A stretch of 64,000 nucleotides of DNA from an uncultured Pseudomonadota bacterium (lineage in GTDB: Bacteria; Pseudomonadota; Gammaproteobacteria; Steroidobacterales; Woeseiaceae), in the NCBI GenBank assembly GCA_913055625.1, contig CAJXJW010000009.1, forward strand, positions 62,001 to 126,000, given 5' to 3'. A model generated the notes under the pieces. The model made no database searches. It worked only from the letters and a program-made list of their open reading frames with translations, and was not told where the DNA came from. Of this stretch, positions 25,577 to 34,861 are shown one piece after another (position 1 is the first letter of the stretch; each line of letters starts with the position of its first letter). A program made the position numbers and the translations under genes.

Positions 25577-26671
25577 CTAGCGCACGGCGACCGCCCGTCG
25601 CGCGCTGGTCTCCTCGTCCGGGCGGGGTTCGCCCGGCTCGACCAGTTCGAACGTGGTGCCCGCCGTGCCGAACAGGAACACGCGGCAGTGCGCGCCGTCG
25701 GCGGGAAGCGGAACGGTCTGCCCCGCTTCGACGGGGCCGCCGCTGCGCTGTGCATTGCAGCGGGCTTCGTAGCGGGTGAGCTCGCCCACCGTGTTCCGCA
25801 CCTGGAACGACGACCGCGCCGGGCGGTAATGCCAGAGCGGTTCGCCGGCGTCGCAGTCGCACGCGTTGGCCAGCGCCCCGGACACGACGAGGTCGTCGCT
25901 GCCGGCCAGCGCGGCCTCGATCGTTGCGAGGTTCTCCGCGAGCGTCGCCATGTCGGCCTCGCTGTTCGGCTGGGCGGACAGCATCTTCGCCGTGGCGAGC
26001 GCCGAGCCGTACTGGCCGGTGGCGAACTCCGCCTCGAAGATCCGTTTGATCACGTCGCGGCGGTCCTCGCCGCGCAACGCGGCGCGATCGCCGACGCCCA
26101 ACGCCCGGCGGTAGTACTCGAGCTTGCCGTTCAGGTCGCCCTCCTGCGCTTCGACCCGGCCGAGCATGAGGTTCAGCATCGTCGCCTCGTAAAGGTTCCA
26201 GCCGCCGAGCTGCGCGGTCTGGTCGGCCTGCTCGCGCGCGGCCGCGGTTTCCTCGTTGTGGAGGTGGGTGACGATGCGCCGGTAGCGGCGCATGAAGTTC
26301 GACGTTGCGAGGTTCCGGCCGACGCGAATCTCGAAGCGCATGTCCACGACGTTGTTGCCGATCTCGTCGCCGTCCGCCGGCGGCTCGAAACGCCATTCGG
26401 CCAGCGTCTCCAGCGCCGACTGCTCGAACGCGGGGCCGCCGAACGAGTCGACGACGATAGGGTCCACCGCGCGTCCGTCGCCGGAAACGACGAAGTGCAG
26501 CCGCACCCAGCCTTCCGCGCCGGAGCGGTCGACGCCGCCGGGATAAGGCGGCGATGGCTGGGCGACCGGAACGGCGCGGACCTGGCTCGTGTCCGAGTCG
26601 GTGGTGAAATTCTGGGCGGCGGCGGCCTGCGCGATCAGGCAGGCGGCGGCAGCGATCAGGCAGCGGCGCAT
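25577..26671 (-). CDS. Exported protein with TonB-like C-terminal domain near its N-terminus
   Basis: 364 residues with a signal peptide (MRRCLIAAAACLIAQAAAAQ, cleavage at AAA-Q). Residues 35-120 resemble the TonB C-terminal domain: PSPPYPGGVDRSGAEGWVRL, FVVSGDGRAVDPIVVDS, FEQSALETLAEWRFEPPADG. The remainder is helical and TPR-like (LNLMLGRVEAQEGDLNGKLE, YYRRALGVGDRAALRG) and ends in a beta region with cysteines. It lacks the Pro-rich spacer and membrane anchor of true TonB, so it is more likely a periplasmic protein using the fold. It lies just upstream of the subtilase on the same strand; a functional link is possible but unproven. Confidence 0.75.
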   Translation of the reverse strand: MRRCLIAAAACLIAQAAAAQNFTTDSDTSQVRAVPVAQPSPPYPGGVDRSGAEGWVRLHFVVSGDGRAVDPIVVDSFGGPAFEQSALETLAEWRFEPPADGDEIGNNVVDMRFEIRVGRNLATSNFMRRYRRIVTHLHNEETAAAREQADQTAQLGGWNLYEATMLNLMLGRVEAQEGDLNGKLEYYRRALGVGDRAALRGEDRRDVIKRIFEAEFATGQYGSALATAKMLSAQPNSEADMATLAENLATIEAALAGSDDLVVSGALANACDCDAGEPLWHYRPARSSFQVRNTVGELTRYEARCNAQRSGGPVEAGQTVPLPADGAHCRVFLFGTAGTTFELVEPGEPRPDEETSARRAVAVR

Positions 26672-26732
26672 GTCGATTCCCCGTCGGTCTCTGGTGCCGC
26701 TCTTGGCGAGGCGGCTTATCCGTATGATGCAC

Positions 26733-27164
26733 TCAGTGCGCGAAAAGTTGCGTCGGATCCGTAAAGCTCTTGAATTCCAGCGCGTTGCCGGAGGGATCGT
26801 ACAGGAACATCGTGGCTTGTTCGCCGATTTCTCCGGCGAAACGCACGCGCGGCGAGATCAGGAACTCGCAGCCGGCGGCCTGCAGCCGATCCGCCAGCGA
26901 CTGCCAGTCGTCCCGGTCCAGGATAACGCCGAAGTGCCGGCTCGGCACCGCGTCGCCGTCGACCGGGTTGGTTGCGGCGCCGGCATCGGCGGCATCGGCG
27001 AGATGCAGCGTCACCTGGTGACCGAAGAAGTCGAGGTCGATCCAGCGGCTGGCCGTGCGCCCGGTGGGACAGCCGATGAGGTCGCAGTAGAACGCGCGAG
27101 CCCGTTCGAGGTCGCCGACCGGGATGGCGAGGTGAAACGGCGCGAGGGTCGTCCGGATCGTCAT
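26733..27164 (-). CDS. VOC-fold (glyoxalase-like) protein
   Basis: 143 residues in two beta-alpha-beta-beta-beta halves: [50 protein letters not shown] and a terminal [13 protein letters not shown]. His and Glu residues at the usual metal positions (HLAIPV, HFGVIL, LEFKSF) are present. VOC proteins cover lyases, dioxygenases and resistance proteins, so the substrate is open. It starts four bases after the hemF stop and is almost certainly in the same transcript. Confidence 0.87.
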   Translation of the reverse strand: MTIRTTLAPFHLAIPVGDLERARAFYCDLIGCPTGRTASRWIDLDFFGHQVTLHLADAADAGAATNPVDGDAVPSRHFGVILDRDDWQSLADRLQAAGCEFLISPRVRFAGEIGEQATMFLYDPSGNALEFKSFTDPTQLFAH

Positions 27165-27168
27165 GTCG

Positions 27169-28092
27169 TCAGCGTGCGGCCTTCGGGTCGGCGAGCCAGT
27201 CGCGCGGCCGCAGGTAGTCGCGGTACAGCCGGTTCTCGTCGGAGTCCGGGTCGGGAGACCAGTCGTAGGCCCAGCGGACGAGCGGCGGCAGCGACATCAG
27301 GATCGACTCGGTGCGCCCGCCGGACTGCAGGCCGAACAGCGTGCCTCGGTCGTACAGCAGGTTGAACTCGACGTAGCGGCCGCGGCGATAGAGCTGGAAA
27401 TCCCGCTGACGCGCCCCGAATCGGTGCTTGCGGCGGCGCTCGACAATCGGGCGGTACGCCTTCATGAAACTGTCGCCGGCGTCGCGGACGAACGCGAAGC
27501 AGGTGTCGAAGTCGGGTTCATTCAGGTCGTCGAAGAAAATGCCGCCGACGCCGCGCGTCTCGTTGCGGTGCTTCAGGAAGAAGTACTCGTCGCACCAGGC
27601 CTTGTAGCGCTCGTAGGCGTCGTCGCCGAGCGCCGCGCAGGCCGAGCGGGCGGTTTCGTGCCAATGCACGACGTCGTCCATGAACGGGTAGAACGGCGTG
27701 AGGTCGTAGCCGCCGCCAAACCACCACACCGGCTTCGCGGAATCGGCGCCGGCGCTGAAGAAGCGGAAGTTCGCATGCGTCGTCGGCACGTACGGGTTGT
27801 GCGGGTGCAGCACGAGCGACACGCCGACCGCACGAAACGCCTTGCCGGCGAGCTCCGGGCGATGCTTCGTCGCGGACGGCGGCATCTCGGTGCCGTGCAC
27901 ATCGGAGAAGTTCACGCCGGCCTGCTCGAAGACGCCGCCGTCGTGCAGCACGCGGCTGCGGCCGCCGCCGCCCCCGGGGCGGTCCCACTGGTCCTCGGCG
28001 AAGCGCGCCTTGCCGTCGAGGAATTCGAGCTCCGCGACGATGCGGTTTTGCAGGGAGAGCAGGTAATCCTTGACGTCGTCCGTGGGGCTCAT
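27169..28092 (-). CDS. hemF: Oxygen-dependent coproporphyrinogen III oxidase
   Basis: 307 residues, as in other HemF proteins. Conserved stretches are [99 protein letters not shown] and [13 protein letters not shown]. The histidines in [13 protein letters not shown] are the proposed active-site residues. It decarboxylates coproporphyrinogen III to protoporphyrinogen IX using oxygen. The ATG at 28090-28092 overlaps the tsaC stop by four bases (28089-28092), showing translational coupling. Confidence 0.97.
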   Translation of the reverse strand: MSPTDDVKDYLLSLQNRIVAELEFLDGKARFAEDQWDRPGGGGGRSRVLHDGGVFEQAGVNFSDVHGTEMPPSATKHRPELAGKAFRAVGVSLVLHPHNPYVPTTHANFRFFSAGADSAKPVWWFGGGYDLTPFYPFMDDVVHWHETARSACAALGDDAYERYKAWCDEYFFLKHRNETRGVGGIFFDDLNEPDFDTCFAFVRDAGDSFMKAYRPIVERRRKHRFGARQRDFQLYRRGRYVEFNLLYDRGTLFGLQSGGRTESILMSLPPLVRWAYDWSPDPDSDENRLYRDYLRPRDWLADPKAAR

Positions 28093-28646
28093 GCCGATCC
28101 GCCCCGAAGTGTTTGTCCCGTGGCGAGCACGCGTATCTCCGATGGTCCGTGCGCCGGGCCACAGGGGCCCGGCACGATGAAGTCTACAAGATGCGAAAAT
28201 TGCCGCCGGAGCAAATACGCATTCGCCGCAACGGGCCGCCCGGAGAGGTTCGCGCTGGTCGACGTCAGCGGCGAGCGGGCCGCGATACACAGCGCGCGTG
28301 CGACCGGGTTGCCGGCCAGCCGCACGGCGATGCCGCGGTGCGCGCCGGTGACGAGCACGGACGCGCGCGGGCCGGGCGCCGCAATCCAGGTGACCGGTGC
28401 GTGGGCATCCGGCGGCGGCAGCCGCCGAAGGTCCGACTCCGCAACCCAGGCCTCGAGTTGCGCGGGTTCTGCGGCGAGCAGTATCAGTCCCTTCGCGACG
28501 TCACGCCGCTTGATCGCGAGCAGCCGGAGCAGGGCGGCGGGTTCATCCGGAAGGCAGCCGAGCCCGTAGACGCCCTCGGTGGGGTAAGCGACGACGCCGC
28601 CGGCCAGCAACGCATCTGTGGCAAGGCGTACCGGCAATCGCGTCAT
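28089..28646 (-). CDS. tsaC: Threonylcarbamoyl-AMP synthase
   Basis: 185-residue YrdC-domain protein, the short TsaC type. Motifs are [20 protein letters not shown] near the N-terminus, [33 protein letters not shown] and [13 protein letters not shown]. It makes threonylcarbamoyl-AMP from threonine, bicarbonate and ATP for the t6A37 modification of tRNAs reading ANN codons. It heads the tsaC-hemF-VOC operon. E. coli-type genomes place tsaC near dprA/smg/topA, and here it sits next to topA. Confidence 0.94.
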   Translation of the reverse strand: MTRLPVRLATDALLAGGVVAYPTEGVYGLGCLPDEPAALLRLLAIKRRDVAKGLILLAAEPAQLEAWVAESDLRRLPPPDAHAPVTWIAAPGPRASVLVTGAHRGIAVRLAGNPVARALCIAARSPLTSTSANLSGRPVAANAYLLRRQFSHLVDFIVPGPCGPAHGPSEIRVLATGQTLRGGSA

Positions 28647-28655
28647 GTCGCCCCG

Positions 28656-31106
28656 TCAGTCGTCGCCGGGGGAGGATTTCTTCCGGGCCGCCGGTTTTTT
28701 CTTTGCTGCTTTTTTCTTCTTCTTGGCTTTCTTCTTTGCCGGGGCCTTCTTCTTCGTGGCCGTCTCACTGGCGGCCGTGGTCTTCTTCTTCGCGGCTTTC
28801 TTGCCGCGGCGACCGCGCACCGGGGCAGCCGCGAGCAGCTCGCGGCACTCGTCCAACGTGAGCGACTTCGGCTCGCGGTCCTTCGGGACGCGCGCGTTCT
28901 TCGTCTTGTCGGTGATGTACGGACCGTAGCGGCCGTTCAGCACCTGGATGCCGGCATCCTCGAAGTCGAGGATGATGCGGTTCGCGTCGGCGATCTTCTT
29001 CTCCGCGATCAGCTCGAGCGCGCGCGGCAATTCGATCGTGTACGGGTCGTCCTCGCCGCGGATCGATACGTACTTGTCGCCGTAGCGCACGTACGGGCCG
29101 AAGCGGCCGATGCTGGCCGAGACGGCCTCACCGTCCGGCGTCTCCCCGAGCTTGCGCGGCAGCTTGAACAGCTCCATCGCATCCTCGAGCGTGATGTCGT
29201 TCATTTTCTGGCCCGGGCGGAGCCCGGCGAACTTCGGCTTTTCCTCGTCGTCTTTCGTGCCGATCTGCACGAACGGCCCGAACCGGCCCATGCGCACCGT
29301 GACCGGCTTGCCCGACTTCGGGTCGGTGCCGAGCTCGCGGGCCTGGGCGACCTGCTCGCGAGTGACGGAGGACTCTTTCTCTTCGACCAGCTCGTGGAAC
29401 GGCTGCCAGAAGTTCTCCAGCAGCGGCACCCAGTCCTTCTCCCCGAGCGAGATCGCGTCGAGGTCGTCCTCGAGGCGCGCGGTGAAGTCGTAGTCGACGT
29501 ATTGCGTGAAGTGATCGGTCAGGAAGCCATTGACGATGCGCCCGATGTCCGTCGGCAGGAAGCGCTTGCCGTCCATCTCGACGTACTCGCGGTTCTTCAG
29601 CGTCGCGATGATGCTCGCGTAGGTCGACGGCCGGCCGATGCCGTATTCCTCCAGCGTCTTGACGAGGCTCGCCTCCGTGAATCGCGGCGGCGGCTCCGTG
29701 AAGTGCTGCTCGGGACGGAGCTTCTCGAGCGTGATGATGTCGCCCTCGGCGACCTCGGGCAGCAGCTTGTCGGTATCGTCGACGGCGCTGTCATCCTGGT
29801 CTTCCTGGTACACGGCGATGAAGCCCGGCTCGACCAGCACGGAGCCGTTCGCCCGGAACGTGTTGCCGTCCGCCGCGGGGCCGGCCGCCATGTCGATCGC
29901 GACCGTGTCGAACACGGCCGGCACCATCTGGCAGGCCATCGTGCGCTTCCAGATCAGCGAGTAGAGCTTCATCTGGTCGCTGTCGAGCGCGCCCTCGATC
30001 GACTCGGGCGTGTACGCGACCGAGGTCGGCCGTACCGCCTCGTGCGCTTCCTGGGCGTTCTTCGACTTGTTCTTGAACTGGCGCGGCTCGTCCGGCACGT
30101 TCTCCTTGCCGTAGCGTTCCGCGATGAGCGAGCGGATTTCGTCCAGCGCCACCTGCGCGAGCGTGACCGAGTCGGTACGCATGTAGGTGATGAGGCCGAC
30201 GTTGCCTTCGCCGGGCAGCTCGATGCCTTCGTACAGGCGCTGCGCCACGCGCATCGTGCGCTGCGTGTTGAATCCGAGTTTGCGCGAGGCTTCCTGCTGC
30301 AGCGTGGACGTCGTGAACGGCGCCGCCGGGTTGCGCTTGCGCTGCTTCTTGCTGACGCTGATCGTCGTCAGGTCGCCGTTCGCGGCGGCGAGCAGCGTAC
30401 GCTCGACGTCGCGTGCCGCGTCTTCGTTCTCGAAGCTGAATTGCTCGACCTTGTCGCCCTTGTAGGACACGAGGCGCGAGGGGAATCCCTGGCCGGCCTT
30501 GCTGAGGTCCGCCTCGATCGACCAGTACTCGCGCGCCTTGAACGCCTCGATTTCCAGCTCGCGCTCGACGATGAGCCGCAGCGCCGGGCTCTGCACGCGG
30601 CCCGCCGACAGGCCGGGCTGCACTTTCTTCCAGAGCAGCGGCGACAGGTTGAAGCCGACGAGGTAATCGAGTGCGCGACGTGCCTGCTGCGCGCCGACGA
30701 GGTCGTCGGAGATCGACCGCGGGTGTTCCACGGCCTCGCGCACGGCGTTCTTCGTAATCTCGTGGAACACGACGCGGTGCACGTCCTTGCCGGCGAGCGC
30801 GCCCTTCTCCTTCAGGAGCTCGACGAGATGCCACGAGATTGCCTCGCCCTCGCGGTCCGGGTCAGTTGCGAGGTACAGCGCTTCGGATTTCTTGAGCGCA
30901 CGGATGATCGCGTTCACGTGCTTCTGGTTCCGGTCGATGATCGTGTACTTCATCGAGAAGCGATTGTCGGGGTCGACTGCCCCTTCCTTCGGCACCAGGT
31001 CGCGCACGTGGCCGTAGGACGCCAGCACGTCGAAGTCCTTCCCGAGGTACTTGCTGATGGTTTTGGCCTTGGCAGGCGATTCGACGATGACGAGGTTACG
31101 GGACAT
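28656..31106 (-). CDS. topA: DNA topoisomerase I (type IA)
   Basis: 816 residues. The Toprim domain is at the N-terminus (LVIVESPAKAKTISKYLG, YLATDPDREGEAISWHL). The catalytic tyrosine is Tyr308 in NVGLITYMRTDSV. It relaxes negative supercoils. The C-terminal region has three Topo_C repeats (GRFGPFVQIG, GRFGPYVRYG, GRYGPYITDK) without the CxxC zinc fingers of E. coli TopA, then a tail of about 40 residues rich in Lys/Ala that probably binds DNA. A promoter-like TTGACA-17-TATTTC lies upstream. The smg stop is 141 bases upstream. Confidence 0.96.
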   Translation of the reverse strand: MSRNLVIVESPAKAKTISKYLGKDFDVLASYGHVRDLVPKEGAVDPDNRFSMKYTIIDRNQKHVNAIIRALKKSEALYLATDPDREGEAISWHLVELLKEKGALAGKDVHRVVFHEITKNAVREAVEHPRSISDDLVGAQQARRALDYLVGFNLSPLLWKKVQPGLSAGRVQSPALRLIVERELEIEAFKAREYWSIEADLSKAGQGFPSRLVSYKGDKVEQFSFENEDAARDVERTLLAAANGDLTTISVSKKQRKRNPAAPFTTSTLQQEASRKLGFNTQRTMRVAQRLYEGIELPGEGNVGLITYMRTDSVTLAQVALDEIRSLIAERYGKENVPDEPRQFKNKSKNAQEAHEAVRPTSVAYTPESIEGALDSDQMKLYSLIWKRTMACQMVPAVFDTVAIDMAAGPAADGNTFRANGSVLVEPGFIAVYQEDQDDSAVDDTDKLLPEVAEGDIITLEKLRPEQHFTEPPPRFTEASLVKTLEEYGIGRPSTYASIIATLKNREYVEMDGKRFLPTDIGRIVNGFLTDHFTQYVDYDFTARLEDDLDAISLGEKDWVPLLENFWQPFHELVEEKESSVTREQVAQARELGTDPKSGKPVTVRMGRFGPFVQIGTKDDEEKPKFAGLRPGQKMNDITLEDAMELFKLPRKLGETPDGEAVSASIGRFGPYVRYGDKYVSIRGEDDPYTIELPRALELIAEKKIADANRIILDFEDAGIQVLNGRYGPYITDKTKNARVPKDREPKSLTLDECRELLAAAPVRGRRGKKAAKKKTTAASETATKKKAPAKKKAKKKKKAAKKKPAARKKSSPGDD

Positions 31107-31174
31107 GGATGGTTTGTGTCTGGAAGACCTTTGGTGTGCGCAAAAAGAAAGAATGCACGGACAGTGCCGCGCCT

Positions 31175-31203
31175 GAAATACATGCTCGACACCGGTGTGT
31201 CAA
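31175..31203 (-). promoter_or_regulatory. Probable topA promoter
   Basis: Minus strand TTGACA (31198-31203), 17-base spacer, TATTTC (31175-31180). The -35 is perfect and the -10 matches three of six. It lies about 70 bases before the topA ATG in the smg-topA spacer. Confidence 0.5.
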
Positions 31204-31246
31204 GAAATCGGGTTTGCGAAGGGCGCGGGGAGGTGGCTCCCCGGGA

Positions 31247-31723
31247 TCAGTGGACCAGGCCCGTATTCTCTTCGAAAACAAGGTCTTCCATCCGGGCATA
31301 GGCGACCTCCTGCCCGGGCTGGCTGAAGAGCACCATCAGCACGACCCACTTGATCTGTTCGACGTCGATGTCCGGCGTTTCGAGCGCCAGCAGCCGGTCC
31401 ACGAGGATTTCGCGTTGCGGCGGCGACAGGATGCCGATCTGCTCGAGATACAGGATGAATCCGCGGCAGCTCGCGTCGAGGCGCTCGAATTCGAACGCAT
31501 TGTAGATGCGGGTGCCGTGCGCGGTCTGCGCGCTGAGCGCGAGGCTGTCCTGGTGCTCGGTGAGGCCGTCCAGCCAGTCGAGGGCCCGGTCGATCTCGAC
31601 GTCCGCGAAGCCCGCCTTCGAGAGTTCGATGCGCAGCTCGTTCTGGTCCGCCTCGGGTTCTTCCTCGGTGTCGACGTAGGTCTCGAAGAGGTACATGAGC
31701 ACGTCGAGTACGTTTTCTTTCAT
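31247..31723 (-). CDS. smg: Smg protein (DUF494)
   Basis: 158 residues, matching the Smg family length: MKENVLDVLMYLFETYVDTE, LSKAGFADVEIDRALDWLDG, RIYNAFEFERLDASCRGFIL, EQIGILSPPQREILVDRLLA, QIKWVVLMVLFSQPG. It is a helical cytosolic protein. It is conserved next to dprA in gammaproteobacteria and its biochemical role is not established. Order dprA-smg-topA is kept here. Confidence 0.95.
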   Translation of the reverse strand: MKENVLDVLMYLFETYVDTEEEPEADQNELRIELSKAGFADVEIDRALDWLDGLTEHQDSLALSAQTAHGTRIYNAFEFERLDASCRGFILYLEQIGILSPPQREILVDRLLALETPDIDVEQIKWVVLMVLFSQPGQEVAYARMEDLVFEENTGLVH

Positions 31724-31780
31724 GCCTGGAGCGGCTCCCTTTCCATGGGTACGAGGACCCTTGCGCTGGACTGCGGTGCG

Positions 31781-32707
31781 TCAGGACAGCAATGCATAGC
31801 GTCCGCCGGACAATTTTTCGACGATTCCGCCTAGCTCCAGGATCAGAAGCATGGAGGAAACCTGATCGATCGTCAATCCGGAGCGCCGGGCCAGTTCGTC
31901 GACGCTGACGGGGTCGTGGCCCAGGTGTTCGCGGAGTTTTACATACTCCTCGTCTTCCGGTTCCGCGGCCGGGGCGGCGGTTTCCGCGCCGGCCGTGTCG
32001 AGCACGTGTCCGGCGAGAGCGCCGAGCTCGACGGCGATGTCGGCCGCCGATTCGACGAGCTGCGCGCCGTCGCGAATGAGCCGGTGACAGCCCCGTGCCA
32101 TCGGGTTGTGGATCGATCCCGGGATCGCGAAGACCTCGCGGCCCTGCTCGCCGGCGAAGCGCGCAGTGATCAGGGAGCCGGACTGCCGCGCCGCCTCGAC
32201 GACGAGCGTGCCGAGCGACAGGCCGCTGATGAGCCGGTTGCGTTGTGGAAACAACGATCGCATCGGCGGCGTGCCGAGCGGGAACTCGCTGACGAGTGCG
32301 CCGCTCGCGGCGACCGCGTCGGCGAGCGCCCGGTTCGCGGCCGGGTACACCCGATCCACGCCGTGGCCGAGGAACGCGACGGTCCGTCCGCCGCCGTCGA
32401 GCGCCCCGCGGTGCGCGGCGGCGTCGATGCCGGCCGCGAGGCCGCTCACGATGCAGAAGCCGTGTTGCGCGAGGAACCGCGCGAACTCGTACGCGTTGCG
32501 CTCGCCGCCGCGCGTCGGGTTGCGGCTGCCGACGATCGCGAGGCACGGCAGGTGCAGGGCCGACACGTCGCCACTGACGAAGAGCTGCGGCGGCGGGTCC
32601 GGGATGCCGGCGAGCAGGCCCGGGTAGTCGTCGTCACCGAGCGCGACGCAGGCGTGGCCGGCGTCCGCGAGCCAGCGGGCCAGTTCCGGGTCGGTGTCGT
32701 CGTTCAC
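31781..32707 (-). CDS. dprA: DNA-processing protein DprA
   Basis: 308 residues. The Rossmann-like core carries LAIVGSRNPTRGGERNAYEF, CIVSGLAAGIDAAAHRGAL, LGHGVDRVYPAANRALADAV, SEFPLGTPPMRSLFPQRNRL, and ITARFAGEQGREVFAIPGSI. A C-terminal winged-helix domain (DPVSVDELARRSGLTIDQVS) follows at about 250-305. DprA loads RecA on incoming single-stranded DNA during transformation. The usual N-terminal SAM/HhH segment of about 60 residues is absent if the GTG at 32705-32707 is the start; the frame stays open upstream, so the start may be misplaced. The protein is otherwise complete. Confidence 0.92.
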   Translation of the reverse strand: MNDDTDPELARWLADAGHACVALGDDDYPGLLAGIPDPPPQLFVSGDVSALHLPCLAIVGSRNPTRGGERNAYEFARFLAQHGFCIVSGLAAGIDAAAHRGALDGGGRTVAFLGHGVDRVYPAANRALADAVAASGALVSEFPLGTPPMRSLFPQRNRLISGLSLGTLVVEAARQSGSLITARFAGEQGREVFAIPGSIHNPMARGCHRLIRDGAQLVESAADIAVELGALAGHVLDTAGAETAAPAAEPEDEEYVKLREHLGHDPVSVDELARRSGLTIDQVSSMLLILELGGIVEKLSGGRYALLS

Positions 32708-32780
32708 GCGATCCAGTGTAGCGGATCGCCGAAGCGGCCCGGTGCCGGAATCTGGCCGGCGGCCGGGGAAACGGATCCGT

Positions 32781-32811
32781 GCAAAAGAAAACGGCGCCCG
32801 AAGGCGCCGTT
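32781..32811 (-). terminator. Rho-independent terminator after the LysM gene
   Basis: Minus strand AACGGCGCC-TTCG-GGCGCCGTT (32790-32811), a nine-bp stem with a UUCG tetraloop, followed by TTCTTTTGC. It separates the LysM transcript from dprA. Confidence 0.88.
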
Positions 32812-32838
32812 CGAGGGTTCGTCGCGATCGCCTCGCGA

Positions 32839-34032
32839 TCAGGTCGGGTTGCGTACCGCGTCGCGCACGTGGATGGCCTGCGTGGCTTCCATGACCAGGC
32901 CATAGGCGATGCCCTGGTAGACCTTGAACACCATTACGGTGCCCGCGGGTTCGTCCGGCAGCATGACCTTGCCGCCGCCGAAGCGGTCGTCGACTTCTTC
33001 GCCGGCACGGTACACGGTCAGCACGTCGCCGACGGACAGGCCGTCACCGGCGCCCCGGTTGACCACGACGACCTGGTACTGGCCGATCTGCGTGACACCG
33101 CCGACGACGGCCATGATGCTGCCCTCGATCTGGGTTGAAGGTGCCTTCGGGAAGAAGTTGAGCGGGATGTCGCTGGCCTCGGCGATGAGCCGGTCGCCCG
33201 GGATCGCTTCGCGGCTCGTCTCGGTGAGCCACACGGTGCCCGGGTCGCCGCCGCGGCGCAGCGTACCGCTGCCGACCTCGATACCCTGGTAACCGACGAC
33301 GCTGTCGTCATCCGGGTCGATGAGCGGGTCGCCGACGTGAACGACGTTGAAGCGGCTGCCCGCCACGTCGTTCTCGACCCCGCGGACGTAGATTTCGTTG
33401 CCGGCGGCAGCGATCAGGTGGTCGCCTTTCGACCGCAGCATGTACGGCAGCGCGTCGGCCTCGTCCTTTTCGAGGACGACACCGGAGCTCAGGAATGCCG
33501 AGATCGCCTCGTAGGAGATGCTGTTCACCGCCTCGCTGAGCGGGGTGACGCGGGCTTGCGGCGACAGCCGGTACGTCGATGCGCGAACGTTCGTGATGCG
33601 CGGCTGGCCGTCGATGTAGACGAGGCCCAGCACGTCACCGGGGTATATAAGGTGCGGGTTCTCGATTTCCGGGTTCACGTACCAGATCTCCGGCCAGAAC
33701 CACGGGTCCTTCAGGAACATCGCCGCGATGTCCCAGAGCGTGTCGCCGACCTGGACCACGTACTCATCAGGATGGCCGTCGGCGAGGCGCGTCGTCTCGA
33801 CGCGCGTCAGGGCGGGCTCATAGGGCGCGGGTTCCGCGACGCCGCTGGTCGTGGCCGACCCGGCGGACGAGCTGGGTGCCGGGTAGCCGGACTGGGCGTT
33901 GCCCGGGGCGGGCGCCGTGGCCGCGACCTCGTCGTCCGCGAAGGGATTCAGGGAGCAGCCGGCCAGCGACGCGGCGAGGGCAAGCGCCGTCAGCCGGAGT
34001 GTCGAGGTCGGAAAAACAGAATTCGGGAACAT
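32839..34032 (-). CDS. LysM-domain lipoprotein
   Basis: 397 residues. Lipobox LAGC at about residue 26 (ALALAASLAGCSLNPFADDE) marks a lipoprotein, with an Asp after Cys+6 giving no clear sorting clue. A disordered Ser/Ala/Pro linker leads to a LysM domain at about 90-140 (DEYVVQVGDTLWDIAAMFLK, DPWFWPEIWYVNPEIENPH, LIYPGDVLGLVYIDG). A long beta-rich C-terminus follows (NVVHVGDPLIDPDD, GDRLIAEASDIPLNFFPKAP). LysM binds peptidoglycan. Such a gene sits between dprA and the divergent def-fmt genes in many gammaproteobacteria. Confidence 0.92.
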   Translation of the reverse strand: MFPNSVFPTSTLRLTALALAASLAGCSLNPFADDEVAATAPAPGNAQSGYPAPSSSAGSATTSGVAEPAPYEPALTRVETTRLADGHPDEYVVQVGDTLWDIAAMFLKDPWFWPEIWYVNPEIENPHLIYPGDVLGLVYIDGQPRITNVRASTYRLSPQARVTPLSEAVNSISYEAISAFLSSGVVLEKDEADALPYMLRSKGDHLIAAAGNEIYVRGVENDVAGSRFNVVHVGDPLIDPDDDSVVGYQGIEVGSGTLRRGGDPGTVWLTETSREAIPGDRLIAEASDIPLNFFPKAPSTQIEGSIMAVVGGVTQIGQYQVVVVNRGAGDGLSVGDVLTVYRAGEEVDDRFGGGKVMLPDEPAGTVMVFKVYQGIAYGLVMEATQAIHVRDAVRNPT

Positions 34033-34131
34033 GAGTCTGGGGTGCTCCAGGTCGTCGGATAATGGATGCTTCGCGGCGTTGCTATAATATGTCGAGCCCT
34101 CTGGGCCGGGGCTGCCAAGTACGTCACATTT

Positions 34132-34161
34132 CCGACCCCGGAGACGCGGTTTCGGGGTCGG
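34132..34161 (+). other. Hairpin in the leader region upstream of def
   Basis: CCGACCCCG (34132-34140) and CGGGGTCGG (34153-34161) pair perfectly around a 12-base loop, in the 277-base gap between the LysM gene and def. Only three T residues follow, so it is not a convincing terminator; a 5' leader structure or attenuator is possible. A TATAAT at 34083-34088 could be a -10 element for def, with no strong -35. Confidence 0.4.
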
Positions 34162-34309
34162 TTTCAGGCGGCATTGTGAGTCACCTTATTCAATGAAGTC
34201 AAACGTTTAGACGTACCTGGTGGTAAAGCACGCGAGAAAGTGGCGCTTTAAATCTGGCCAACCGGCATTATTCTGTCCCGACTGACCCGTTGGAATCCCG
34301 CTCGATATT

Positions 34310-34825
34310 ATGACAAAACTCAGGATTTTGGAGTTTCCGGACCCCCGGCTGCGGACGAAGGCCGCACCGGTCGAGGTCGTCGACGACGCGTTGCGCGCCC
34401 TGATCGACGACATGTTCGAAACGATGTACGCGGCACCCGGCATCGGGCTCGCGGCCACGCAGGTGGACGTGCACAAGCGGCTGCTCGTTGCCGACGTGTC
34501 GGCGGAGAAGACCGACCCGCACGTCCTGATCAACCCGCGCATCCTCGAGAAAGACGGCGTCGCCGTCACGGAGGAAGGCTGCCTGTCGGTGCCGGGCTAC
34601 TACGAGGAAGTCGAGCGCGCGAACCACATCCGCGTGGCGTTCCTCGACCGGGACGGCAAAGAGACCGAGATGGAGGCCGAGGGCCTGCTCGCCGTGTGCA
34701 TCCAGCACGAGATGGATCACCTCGAGGGCAAGCTGTTCGTCGACTACCTCTCGGAAGCGAAACGCAGCCGCATCCGGAAGCGTCTCGAACGGGATCGCCG
34801 CCAGCAGGCGGTGTCCGTCGCATGA
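34310..34825 (+). CDS. def: Peptide deformylase
   Basis: 171 residues. All three family motifs are intact: GIGLAATQ (44-51), EGCLSVPG with metal ligand Cys91, and QHEMDHLEG with His133, Glu134 and His137. It removes the formyl group from new N-terminal methionines. It begins the def-fmt-rsmB-DUF4390-ntrYX run, in which fmt (36 bases later) makes the formyl donor product and def removes it. Confidence 0.98.
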   Translation: MTKLRILEFPDPRLRTKAAPVEVVDDALRALIDDMFETMYAAPGIGLAATQVDVHKRLLVADVSAEKTDPHVLINPRILEKDGVAVTEEGCLSVPGYYEEVERANHIRVAFLDRDGKETEMEAEGLLAVCIQHEMDHLEGKLFVDYLSEAKRSRIRKRLERDRRQQAVSVA

Positions 34826-34861
34826 ACTGACGGGCCGGGTGCCCGCCCGGCCGGCATCGCC

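Noticed and set aside
28113-31301. 1062-codon open frame antisense to topA
   Set aside because: Long stop-free frames opposite genes are expected at this GC content; the translation is Arg/Val/Ala-rich and lacks any family motif, while the topA strand is unmistakable.
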